Source: an uncultured Flavobacteriaceae bacterium
GTDB taxonomy: Bacteria; Bacteroidota; Bacteroidia; Flavobacteriales; Flavobacteriaceae
DNA: 64,000 nucleotides
Assembly: GCA_947487895.1 (NCBI GenBank)
Contig: CANKYF010000008.1
Span: forward strand, 116,986 to 180,985
Direction: 5' to 3'
Positions 26,171 through 33,696 of this stretch are shown here, piece after piece (position 1 is the stretch's first letter; each line of letters starts with the position of its first letter). Made by a program: the position numbers and the translations under genes. A model generated the notes under the pieces. The model worked only from the letters and a program-made list of their open reading frames with translations, did no database searches and was not told the DNA's origin.

Positions 26171-26811
26171 ATTTTAATTATGAGAAGAGAATTATCTGCA
26201 TGTACAAAACATAAATCTTTCTTATAAGAGTTGATTTTAGTATCTATATTCGAATAAGTTTCGTTAAAAATCATAGCACAATAATTTTCATCTATTAAGC
26301 TTACTTCAACTTTATCAGACTTTTTAGTAAAAAAAAGAGTTTTATTATTTATCATGGGAAACTTGTAATTATACTCAAACCTTGAAATATCATTGAAGCC
26401 TTTGGAACAATCATAATAGAGATTATTTTCGAGGTTAATTTTTTTAAAATTAATTTTTCGCCAATGTTGTTTAATGTCATTAATCTTATTTATTGATACT
26501 TTGTTAGTGATAGAATACATATCTACTGAATCTTTAATTATCTCAGAAATTAAGTAATATTTAAATTTTTTACTAAAATCGTAACTGAATTTATCATCGT
26601 ATTTAGTTAAATTTTTTTCATTAAAAACTATTTTATTTTCATAAATCATATCATCTGAATATACTTGATCTATAATGAATAGTTTTTCGTTAGATTCATC
26701 AATATATATACAAGCGTCAATTGATTGTTCAATTATTAAGTCTGCAATTTGAGCAAAAGCATTTGTCGTTACTATAATCATAATAAGAACGCAAAATATA
26801 TTTTTTCTCAT
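26161..26811 (-). CDS. Secreted protein of unknown function downstream of the orphan RHS tip
   Basis: A 216-residue protein with a clear signal peptide (VLIMIIVTTNAFAQ). It is rich in Asp, Lys, Asn, Ile and Tyr, with no motif I recognise. It begins 25 bp after the orphan RHS tip on the same strand, the place where immunity or partner proteins of RHS/polymorphic toxins sit; a signal peptide would fit a toxin acting in the periplasm, but this is inference. Its last codons (IIKIPR and TGA) are read partly from the repeat unit, so the original C-terminus may have been replaced when the repeat arrived. Confidence 0.7.
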   Translation of the reverse strand: MRKNIFCVLIMIIVTTNAFAQIADLIIEQSIDACIYIDESNEKLFIIDQVYSDDMIYENKIVFNEKNLTKYDDKFSYDFSKKFKYYLISEIIKDSVDMYSITNKVSINKINDIKQHWRKINFKKINLENNLYYDCSKGFNDISRFEYNYKFPMINNKTLFFTKKSDKVEVSLIDENYCAMIFNETYSNIDTKINSYKKDLCFVHADNSLLIIKIPR

Positions 26812-26836
26812 AACTAAATATTATTATTAATTGTCG

Positions 26837-27868
26837 TTAATTTTTAACCTGTTCAACTGTAGTTAAAACTGCATCTAATTTAAAAGTTTTTTGTGAATTG
26901 AATGTATGATCAATTTCAACTTTAGTCATATCTACATTGTAGCTTTCAATAAAGTCTTCTAATAATTTCTTTCTATCAGCTGCTAAATCTTCTGCTAAAT
27001 AATTAGCACTGAAAAAATTTCTTTCAATCAAAGATTTTGGTCCAGTTGCCTTAACATTTACAGTTATTTTTAATTTGTTATCAGGATGTTCTTTTAATTT
27101 GTCTAAAATAGGATCTAAATGATTTCTTGCTCCCCAGTAATTTTCAAATTCTGGTTTATCACCTACGAAAGGGATATCTATTGTGATTGTATTCCTGATA
27201 GTTTTATATGACGTTGCAGGTACATCTTTAGTAGTATCAGTTTTAGGAGGAAGCTCATCTTTGATCTTAGTTTCAGTCCTTCTTTTTATATCTTCTTCTC
27301 TTATTGTATTTAATTCAGGTATTGTTTCATCTTTAGGATTTTCGGGCACTACAGGTGGGGGTAGCTTTGCTGGTACTAGAGAATCAAATATCCTTCTAAT
27401 TTTAAATTGTCTAATTCCATTTATACTTGGTTTTGCTATTTGTGTATAATAATGCGAATCATAAAGTTCTTCACTACCAGGATATCCAGGTGTTTTAATG
27501 ACAGTTCCTACAGTAACTTTTTTCTTCTTACCATTTACAATTATCATCACATCACCTTGTGGTCTTTCCCCGTTTGATTGAATTATAACAGACTTAATAA
27601 CATGTTTAGTTTTGGTGACTCTCAATTCTTCTAAACCGTCTATATCTATGGCCCATACTGGGTTATTTCCTGCAAATTGATAAGGTGTATACCATGGGTA
27701 TCCTTTAAACAAAGGGTCCGTACTTAAGAATTTTCCTAATCTAGCATCATAAACTCTAAATCCATAGTCGTATTGTACACCTTGTCCCTTAACTTCATCA
27801 TCCTTTTCTTTTCCATTAAACCCATAACGGTAAGAACCTACACTACCACTACGATTAGGCAGTATCAT
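26837..27868 (-). CDS. Orphan RHS/YD-protein C-terminal tip with OmpA-like domain
   Basis: A 343-residue fragment that starts in the middle of an RHS core ([26 protein letters not shown]) and contains the hallmark end VYDARLGKFLSTDPLFKGYPWYTPYQFAGNNPVWAIDIDGLE (to about residue 81). A variable tip follows: a segment rich in Pro, Thr and Lys (about 165-215), then an OmpA-like region (about 235-335: LDPILDKLKEHPDNKLKITV, then the RNFFSANYLAEDLAADRKKLLEDFI repeat helix). Upstream coding similarity to the big RHS gene extends only some six codons (to about 27884) and then meets a TGA at 27902-27904, so the shell is missing. It may be a silent cassette for tip exchange. Confidence 0.82.
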   Translation of the reverse strand: MILPNRSGSVGSYRYGFNGKEKDDEVKGQGVQYDYGFRVYDARLGKFLSTDPLFKGYPWYTPYQFAGNNPVWAIDIDGLEELRVTKTKHVIKSVIIQSNGERPQGDVMIIVNGKKKKVTVGTVIKTPGYPGSEELYDSHYYTQIAKPSINGIRQFKIRRIFDSLVPAKLPPPVVPENPKDETIPELNTIREEDIKRRTETKIKDELPPKTDTTKDVPATSYKTIRNTITIDIPFVGDKPEFENYWGARNHLDPILDKLKEHPDNKLKITVNVKATGPKSLIERNFFSANYLAEDLAADRKKLLEDFIESYNVDMTKVEIDHTFNSQKTFKLDAVLTTVEQVKN

Positions 27869-28187
27869 ACCGAAAGGATAGTAATAAAAACTACCAAAAC
27901 ATCAATATTTATAAGAACTTACAAGGTTCTAAAAACCTTAAATTTTTACCATTTTATGCAGTTTTTGGTCATTTTCAGTATAAAAAACCACATAATCTGT
28001 GTCTGTAAAAATAACTAATAATTACTATACTATTAGTAGGAAAAGTTAATCTAGCATAAAAGGATTTACCAGCTTTTTTTTAAGGTAAATCCATAACTCT
28101 AAAACAATAATCTCTAATATTTTTAAGATTTAGAATATCACTGCAAAAAAAGTAATTTTTGCAAAGCAAATTAACGTTTAAAAACTT
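27869..28187. promoter_or_regulatory. 319-bp gap upstream of the pilus/secretion operon
   Basis: No gene is visible. The left 20 bases are the remnant of RHS core coding. The region must carry the operon promoter. A perfect 9-bp hairpin (GGATTTACC/GGTAAATCC) is at 28062-28092 and a smaller one (GCAAAAA/TTTTTGC) at about 28143-28162. I found no convincing TTG plus TAnnTTTG pair. Confidence 0.45.
28062..28092 (+). promoter_or_regulatory. Perfect 9-bp hairpin in operon leader
   Basis: GGATTTACC at 28062-28070 is the exact reverse complement of GGTAAATCC at 28084-28092, with a T-rich 13-base loop. Lying about 95 bp upstream of the first operon start, it could be an operator, an RNA leader structure or the end of an upstream transcript. 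AAGGTAAATCC also occurs in the 39292-39379 gap. Confidence 0.45.
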
Positions 28188-29441
28188 TTGGGGGATACTA
28201 TAAAAACAAAGCTATTTGTAAAAGGGTCATCACTAACTAATGCTATTTTTATTTGCATTATAGTAGCTGTCTTTTCTGGCTGTTTGGTGCTTGTATCTCA
28301 TTACCACAATTTATTGAATAAGCAATTGCAAACACACATAGGTGTTATTAACAATAATCAATCTTCTTTTAATTATCTGTTAAGCAATGCCAAAAATGTT
28401 CAATATAACAAAACAGAAGTTTTAGATGTTTTTGAAGATGGCATCCCTTCTCTTATTGAAAAAAAGAACTGGGGATTTTATGATGTGTTGGTTTGTAAAA
28501 CCATTTTTAAAAATGATACAATAAGTAAAGTTGCTTTGGTAGGTAACAGATATAGAGAAAACGATAAGTTAGCATTGTTTGTAACAGATTACGATAAACC
28601 ATTAAAATTATCTGGTGCTACCCAAATTTGGGGCGATTTAAAAATACCTAATGGTAAATACGGACAAGCTTATGTGAATGGGCAAAAAGGAAATTCTATA
28701 AAATTTACAGGCAAGCAAACCAAATCTCAAGACAAGCTGCCTAAAATAGATAAAACCTTAGAATTTAATATTAGTAGGTTTCAACATGAATCTATTAATA
28801 GCTATGGTGAGTATGGCTTGTACGTGAATAGCTTTTCACAAGATACTAAAGTTATAGATCTGGATAAAACAACATTTCCACAAGGTGTTACCTGTAAAGG
28901 CAATTACATTTTATACTCTAAAAATCAATTAGAATTACCAGCATCTTATAAGCTACACGATGTTATTGTTATGGCGCCAAAGGTGAAAGTAATGTCTGGC
29001 TTTAAAGGCAATATTCAAATTGTGGCAGAAAAAGAAATAGATGTTGATGAGAATGTATCACTGTTATACCCTTCTAGCATTTATGTAAAAAACGATATTG
29101 ATTCTGTTTTAGTCACCATACAAAAAGGTAGCAAAATAGCAGGTGGTATTGTAGTAGATGGTAACACACAAAAAGCATCACTGCACAGAAAAATTAGCAT
29201 ACAAGAAGATGCTACTATAATAGGTGATGTGTATTGCTATGGCAGTACAGAATTAAAAGGAAAGATAATAGGCACCTTATATACAGATAAATTTCATTTA
29301 GTAACCAATGCCGCAAAATACGAGAATGTTATTTTAAACAGTACCATTACTAAAAAAGAGTTGCCTGAAGATTTTATTGGGTTACCATTGTTTAACACAA
29401 ATTCTAAAGAAGACAGTTATGAGATTATTAAAGCGTTATAA
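28188..29441 (+). CDS. Membrane-anchored protein with bactofilin-like beta-helix region, first gene of pilus operon
   Basis: A 417-residue protein with one N-terminal membrane segment (about 17-40: NAIFICIIVAVFSGCLVLVSHY) and a long soluble part. Residues about 250-385 read as short beta-strand repeats (PKVKVMSGFKGNIQIVAEKEIDVDENV, then QEDATIIGDVYCYGSTELKGKIIGTLYTD), a pattern like polymer-forming bactofilin or right-handed beta-helix folds. Start is a TTG at 28188; no ATG or GTG lies near enough to replace it. The end overlaps the next gene by 23 bp. In other type IV pilus operons this slot holds PilX-like or other minor components, but I see no direct family match. Confidence 0.75.
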   Translation: MGDTIKTKLFVKGSSLTNAIFICIIVAVFSGCLVLVSHYHNLLNKQLQTHIGVINNNQSSFNYLLSNAKNVQYNKTEVLDVFEDGIPSLIEKKNWGFYDVLVCKTIFKNDTISKVALVGNRYRENDKLALFVTDYDKPLKLSGATQIWGDLKIPNGKYGQAYVNGQKGNSIKFTGKQTKSQDKLPKIDKTLEFNISRFQHESINSYGEYGLYVNSFSQDTKVIDLDKTTFPQGVTCKGNYILYSKNQLELPASYKLHDVIVMAPKVKVMSGFKGNIQIVAEKEIDVDENVSLLYPSSIYVKNDIDSVLVTIQKGSKIAGGIVVDGNTQKASLHRKISIQEDATIIGDVYCYGSTELKGKIIGTLYTDKFHLVTNAAKYENVILNSTITKKELPEDFIGLPLFNTNSKEDSYEIIKAL

Positions 29442-29772
29442 AGCGTTAAAAGCTTCTTCCTTAATAGAGTCTGTGTTGGCTATTACTATTATATCTATTT
29501 GTTTGCTGGTAGCTTTTTTAATTTATCTGAATGTGATACAGCAAAATAGCTCGGTTAATTTTTATAGAGCAAAACATAAGGTTGAAAGTTTAACACATGA
29601 TATGATTATTAATAGGGATTATGCTGATGATGTTTTTGAATTTAAAGGATATTCTATTAATAAGGTAGTTGAAATCAATAATGAAGCGCAAACGGCTACT
29701 GTAGCTTTTACAATTAAAGATGGCGCAAAAGCGCATACCATAAATAAGTTAGTTGTGTATCATGAAAATTAA
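29419..29772 (+). CDS. Prepilin-like minor pseudopilin
   Basis: A 117-residue protein from the ATG at 29419. An atypical prepilin signal is seen: short basic leader MRLLKRYKALKA, then S-S-L-I-E-S with Glu at the expected fifth position, then the hydrophobic helix VLAITIISICLLVAFLIYLNV. The rest is a small globular domain. It overlaps both neighbours (23 bp and 11 bp), as expected for a translationally coupled pseudopilin cluster. It probably forms part of the pseudopilus tip or shaft. Confidence 0.82.
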   Translation: MRLLKRYKALKASSLIESVLAITIISICLLVAFLIYLNVIQQNSSVNFYRAKHKVESLTHDMIINRDYADDVFEFKGYSINKVVEINNEAQTATVAFTIKDGAKAHTINKLVVYHEN

Positions 29773-30238
29773 GTATTTAAAAGGGTTTACAGTACTAGAG
29801 GCGTTAATAAGTTTAATTTTAATGAGTATAATTATTACACTTACATATTCGGTTTACAATATCATTGAAAAGCAAATGCTGCTTTTTAAAAATGAACATG
29901 AAAGTGTCTTAGAATACAATTTATTCAATTCAACTTTTAAAGGTGATATATATAATGTAGAAGATTTTTATGCTGAAGACAATACAATAAACTTAAGGTA
30001 TTATGATGACACTAGTATTTCTTATTATTTCAATCAGTCTACAATTATTAGAGCAACTGAAGTAAAGACAGACACTTTCAAACTTCCAGTTTTAGATTAT
30101 AAGATTATAAACCAGGAAAGTACTTATCCAGGTTTAGAGCTTACAACCAAAATATTAACAGAGCCTATTGAAACCAATTACTATTTAAAAAAGAGTATTG
30201 CTAACAGTATCAACAACCATTATTTTAATGAAGATTGA
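29762..30238 (+). CDS. Prepilin-like minor pseudopilin with canonical GFTxxE motif
   Basis: A 158-residue protein. MKIKYLKG|FTVLEALISLILMSIIITLTYSVY is a textbook type IV prepilin/pseudopilin leader with cleavage after Gly8 and Glu at the fifth mature position. The globular part follows, similar in size to GspI/GspJ-like proteins, but I cannot decide which. The ATG at 29762 is preferred over the in-frame TTG at 29753. Overlaps the next gene. Confidence 0.88.
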   Translation: MKIKYLKGFTVLEALISLILMSIIITLTYSVYNIIEKQMLLFKNEHESVLEYNLFNSTFKGDIYNVEDFYAEDNTINLRYYDDTSISYYFNQSTIIRATEVKTDTFKLPVLDYKIINQESTYPGLELTTKILTEPIETNYYLKKSIANSINNHYFNED

Positions 30239-31355
30239 GGTAAGCACACATACTAGCAATAAAACAAAGAAACAACCTCTGTTGAATTCAGATGTTAAGG
30301 TTTCAATGCCCGTTTTTAAACGGTTTTCAGACAAACAGAAAGAAGACTTTTACAGAGAGTTTTCTACGCTTATAAAGTCTGGTGTAGACTTTAACCAAGC
30401 ACTTGAGATTTTAACTGGTCAGCAAAAATCAAAATTCATAAAATCTATTTACGAAAATATCACTAATGATGTCGTTAAAGGGAAATCACTACACCAAGCC
30501 ATTGAGAGTTATAAATATTTTACGCCCTATGAATACCATAGTATAAAAATTGGTGAAGATACCAGACGCCTACCTGAAATTTTTGATCAGTTACAAAAGT
30601 TCTTTTCAAGAAAAATTAAAATGAAACGGCAAATAGTATCGGTACTAGCCTACCCTATTTTTGTTTTACTTATTACGTTTGGTGTATTGTATTTTATGTT
30701 GCGCTTTGTAGTGCCAATGTTTGCATCTGTATTTCAGCAATTTGGTAAAGAACTACCAGAAATCACTCAGTTTGTTGTGAATGTGTCTAACAATTTCAAC
30801 ACTATTTTATTGATAGTTTTAGGAGTTGTTTTAGTGATTGTAGTATCTCACAAATTGTTAAAAACTAAAGACCGCTATCAACAATTATTATCCGGAATAC
30901 TATTAAAACTGCCCTACTTTGGTGAGTTAGTTAGAAAGATATATTTAGCACGTTTTTGTCAAACATTTGGATTATTATTATCGGCAAAAACACCATTAAT
31001 TACTGCTTTAGAACTTACAGAGGAAATGATTTCATTTTACCCACTAAAGCGCGCATTGTCACAAACCAAAAAAGATATTTTAAAAGGTGAAAACTTAGCA
31101 GATAGCTTAAAGAAGCATTCGTTTTTTAACCCTAAGATCATTTCACTAACAGCCATTGGCGAGCAGATTAATGAATTAGATAGTATGTATGATGGGTTAG
31201 CGAACCAATATAATGAAGATATAGACCATTCAACAAAAATGATAGGAACCATACTAGAACCTTTAATGATAGTTATTATTGGTGGTATAGTAGGGTTTAT
31301 ACTAATAGCCATGTATTCTCCAATATTTAACTTAAGTAAAGTAATTGAAAATTAA
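30228..31355 (+). CDS. gspF: GspF/PilC inner-membrane platform protein
   Basis: A 375-residue polytopic membrane protein with two T2SSF repeats. The first repeat is about residues 40-175 (FYREFSTLIKSGVDFNQALEIL, membrane segment AYPIFVLLITFGVLYFMLRFVVPMF), a second segment is at about 188-206, the second repeat about 235-365 (RFCQTFGLLLSAKTPLITALEL, final segment LEPLMIVIIGGIVGFILIAMYSPIF). It couples the assembly ATPase to pseudopilus growth. The ATG at 30228 overlaps the previous stop by 11 bp; an upstream in-frame TTG is rejected. Confidence 0.95.
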   Translation: MKIEVSTHTSNKTKKQPLLNSDVKVSMPVFKRFSDKQKEDFYREFSTLIKSGVDFNQALEILTGQQKSKFIKSIYENITNDVVKGKSLHQAIESYKYFTPYEYHSIKIGEDTRRLPEIFDQLQKFFSRKIKMKRQIVSVLAYPIFVLLITFGVLYFMLRFVVPMFASVFQQFGKELPEITQFVVNVSNNFNTILLIVLGVVLVIVVSHKLLKTKDRYQQLLSGILLKLPYFGELVRKIYLARFCQTFGLLLSAKTPLITALELTEEMISFYPLKRALSQTKKDILKGENLADSLKKHSFFNPKIISLTAIGEQINELDSMYDGLANQYNEDIDHSTKMIGTILEPLMIVIIGGIVGFILIAMYSPIFNLSKVIEN

Positions 31356-31360
31356 AGCAT

Positions 31361-31804
31361 ATGAAACCATTTAGAAAAAAGGCGGCAGCGTTTTTTAAAC
31401 AATTCAAACAAAAGAAAGTAAAAGCATATTCCATGTCTGAAGTACTGGTGGTATTATGTATTATAGGTATTTTAATTTATTTGGTGGTGCCAAATCAAAC
31501 ATCGGTAGTAACCAGTGCTAAATCTATTGAAGCACAAAACATGTTAAGTATGGTACATGGCTTGGAAAAGAGCCACTTTTACAGACATTCAAAATACACG
31601 GCAGATTTTGAAGCTTTAGGTTTTGAACCAGCATTAACTATAGATAAAGGCGGACAAGCGGTTTATAAAATTGAAGTTATAGAAGCCTCATTAAACGCTT
31701 TTAAAGCCACAGCCACAGCACTGCAAGATTTTGATGGAGATGGTGTTTACAATACATGGCAAATAGACCAAGACAGAATTTTAAAAGAAATAGTTAAGGA
31801 TTAA
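31361..31804 (+). CDS. GspG/PilA-like major pseudopilin candidate
   Basis: A 147-residue prepilin with an unusually long basic leader (about 23 residues, KKAAAFFKQFKQKKVKA) before Y-S-M-S-E-V-L-V-V-L-C-I-I-G-I-L; cleavage would be after Ala23 rather than Gly, with Glu at mature position 5. After the helix come a GspG-like body and a DFDGDGVYN loop near residue 125, a DxDxDG pattern that often binds calcium in GspG-type pseudopilins. That loop is the reason to propose it as the main shaft subunit. It lies directly between gspF and the peptidase gene. Confidence 0.85.
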   Translation: MKPFRKKAAAFFKQFKQKKVKAYSMSEVLVVLCIIGILIYLVVPNQTSVVTSAKSIEAQNMLSMVHGLEKSHFYRHSKYTADFEALGFEPALTIDKGGQAVYKIEVIEASLNAFKATATALQDFDGDGVYNTWQIDQDRILKEIVKD

Positions 31805-31807
31805 TTA

Positions 31808-32287
31808 ATGGTAATTATAATCTCCCTCTTATTAATTAGTAGTTTGATATTGGTAGTTATTCAAGATGTGAATAATAGGATGATTCATATAAGTTTGCCT
31901 ATTGTCATTTTTGGTTTATGTCTTTATATCAATTATATGTCTGAGGACTTACAATTTACTTTTGTGGGTTATAATTGCGCATTTATAGTGGTCAATATTA
32001 TTGGTTTAGCTACTTATTTCTCAATTAAAAACGGCGGATTAATTAACCCTATAGATACCGAAATTGGTTTGGGGGATATACTCTTCTTTGTAGCAGTAAC
32101 ACCATTATTTGATTTAAAGCATTTTATTCTGTTTTTAGTATTGGGGCTTATATGTTCATTACTATTTCATTTGGTACTCCAGCTATTTAAAAAAGTAAAA
32201 ACAATTCCTTTAGCGGGTTACTTATCAATATTTCTAATGTTTCACATTTTGATAAAAGATGTTTTAAAACTTAATATGTTTTTATAA
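31808..32287 (+). CDS. A24-family prepilin peptidase, minimal form
   Basis: A 159-residue membrane aspartic peptidase that would cleave the leaders of the pseudopilins here. The two catalytic aspartates are visible: D20 in V-I-Q-D-V-N-N and D90 in the G-L-G-D motif. About five membrane segments. It lacks the N-terminal methyltransferase-type domain with the CxxC zinc motif of PilD/GspO, so it resembles CpaA/TadV-like or archaeal-type minimal peptidases. Ends by overlapping the ATG of the ATPase gene. Confidence 0.88.
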   Translation: MVIIISLLLISSLILVVIQDVNNRMIHISLPIVIFGLCLYINYMSEDLQFTFVGYNCAFIVVNIIGLATYFSIKNGGLINPIDTEIGLGDILFFVAVTPLFDLKHFILFLVLGLICSLLFHLVLQLFKKVKTIPLAGYLSIFLMFHILIKDVLKLNMFL

Positions 32288-33696
32288 TGAGTATAGCAGA
32301 TTTAAAACATATTGATATTTCTGTAGAGCTTCAACAAACCATCAGCTCTGATATTGCGAATCATTTTTTAATCATTCCGAAAACAATAAATGATAGTGAA
32401 TCTGTATTTTTTATTGATGAAACTAATAAAGATAATGCAGACGCTATAAAAGATGAATTACAACTCATTTTTAATAAGCAAATTTCTTTTGAGTTTACAG
32501 ATACATCTATAGTTAAAAAAGCGTTGGCCGTTTATTACAGAAAACAAGGAGATAAACCAAAACAAGTCTCTTACGGAAATGATTTTTTAGAAGATTTAAT
32601 TTTTGAAGCTAAAAATATTGATGCCAGTGATATACATATTGAAATTTATGAAGAAGATGTTAGAGTAAGGCTTAGAATTGATGGGCAGCTTATTGAAAAG
32701 AATCACATTAAAAAAGATAACTATTTAGAGCTCATAAATCAGATTAAAATAAAGTCTAATCTTGATATCACTGAAAAACGATTACCGCAAGACGGTAGGA
32801 TTGAATACGATGATTTTGATATAAGGGTATCCATATTACCAACGCATCATGGTGAAAAGGTAGTGATGAGGCTTTTAGGTAGAGATGCCTCTCATCTAAA
32901 TATCAATAATTTAGGTTTTGAACAAGACGAAGTACAGTTGTACTTAGAAGCTGTTAAAAAAACAAATGGCATTGTACTCATTAGTGGCCCAACAGGTTCT
33001 GGAAAAACCACCACATTATACGCTACCTTAAAAAACCTGAATAATATTAAACGTAATATTGTTACGGTTGAAGACCCTATTGAATATACTTTAAAAGGTA
33101 TTAACCAAGTACAGTTAAAAGAAAATATAGGATTGACTTTTACAGCAGCTTTGCGTTCCTTTTTACGTCAAGATCCAGATATTATAATGTTAGGTGAAAT
33201 TAGAGATTCTCAAACGGCTCAAATGGCCATTAGAGCTTCTTTAACTGGTCACTTGGTATTGTCTACCATTCATACAAATTCGGCTATAGGAACTATTTCT
33301 AGACTTATTGATATGGGAGTGCCTCCCTTTTTAATAGCAGAAACTATAAACATTTCTGTAGCGCAAAGGCTGGTGAGAACATTGTGTAATTCATGTAAAA
33401 AAGAAGCGTCTTTTAACGAAAAAGAATTGCCATTATCATTCAAGCCAAAATACACAATCAACAACCACTTTGTATCAGTAGGATGCGATGATTGTTATCA
33501 CACTGGTTACAAAGGCAGACGTGCAATTTATGAAATATTACCAATCTCATATGAAGTATCAGAAGCCATAAAAAACAACACTTTAGAACAATCTAATTTT
33601 ATTAAAGATAAAAGACTATCAGATAAAGCCTATCATCTGCTATCCATAGGATTAACGTCATTAGAAGAAATTTATCCTATGCTAATTAATTCATGA
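32287..33696 (+). CDS. gspE: GspE/PilB assembly ATPase
   Basis: A 469-residue secretion ATPase that powers pseudopilus extension. The N-terminal part (1-95) is an N1-type domain. The core has Walker A G234-P-T-G-S-G-K240-T-T, the Asp box VEDPIEYTL (near 262), Walker B DIIMLGEIRD (298-307), and His box LVLSTIHTNSA. The zinc tetracysteine motif is complete: C367, C370, C400, C403. At 469 residues it is shorter than most GspE/PilB, mainly at the N-terminus. No PilT retraction ATPase is seen, so the machine is more like a T2SS than a twitching pilus. Confidence 0.96.
   Translation: MSIADLKHIDISVELQQTISSDIANHFLIIPKTINDSESVFFIDETNKDNADAIKDELQLIFNKQISFEFTDTSIVKKALAVYYRKQGDKPKQVSYGNDFLEDLIFEAKNIDASDIHIEIYEEDVRVRLRIDGQLIEKNHIKKDNYLELINQIKIKSNLDITEKRLPQDGRIEYDDFDIRVSILPTHHGEKVVMRLLGRDASHLNINNLGFEQDEVQLYLEAVKKTNGIVLISGPTGSGKTTTLYATLKNLNNIKRNIVTVEDPIEYTLKGINQVQLKENIGLTFTAALRSFLRQDPDIIMLGEIRDSQTAQMAIRASLTGHLVLSTIHTNSAIGTISRLIDMGVPPFLIAETINISVAQRLVRTLCNSCKKEASFNEKELPLSFKPKYTINNHFVSVGCDDCYHTGYKGRRAIYEILPISYEVSEAIKNNTLEQSNFIKDKRLSDKAYHLLSIGLTSLEEIYPMLINS

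Noticed and set aside
26002..26214. Plus-strand 70-codon open frame across the repeat
   Set aside because: It runs through the antisense of the broken transposase start and through REP units; no family trait and it would be an artefact of the repeat.
27773..28018. Plus-strand 81-codon frame at the edge of the orphan RHS tip
   Set aside because: Half of it is antisense to the RHS core and the rest is low-complexity AT-rich DNA.
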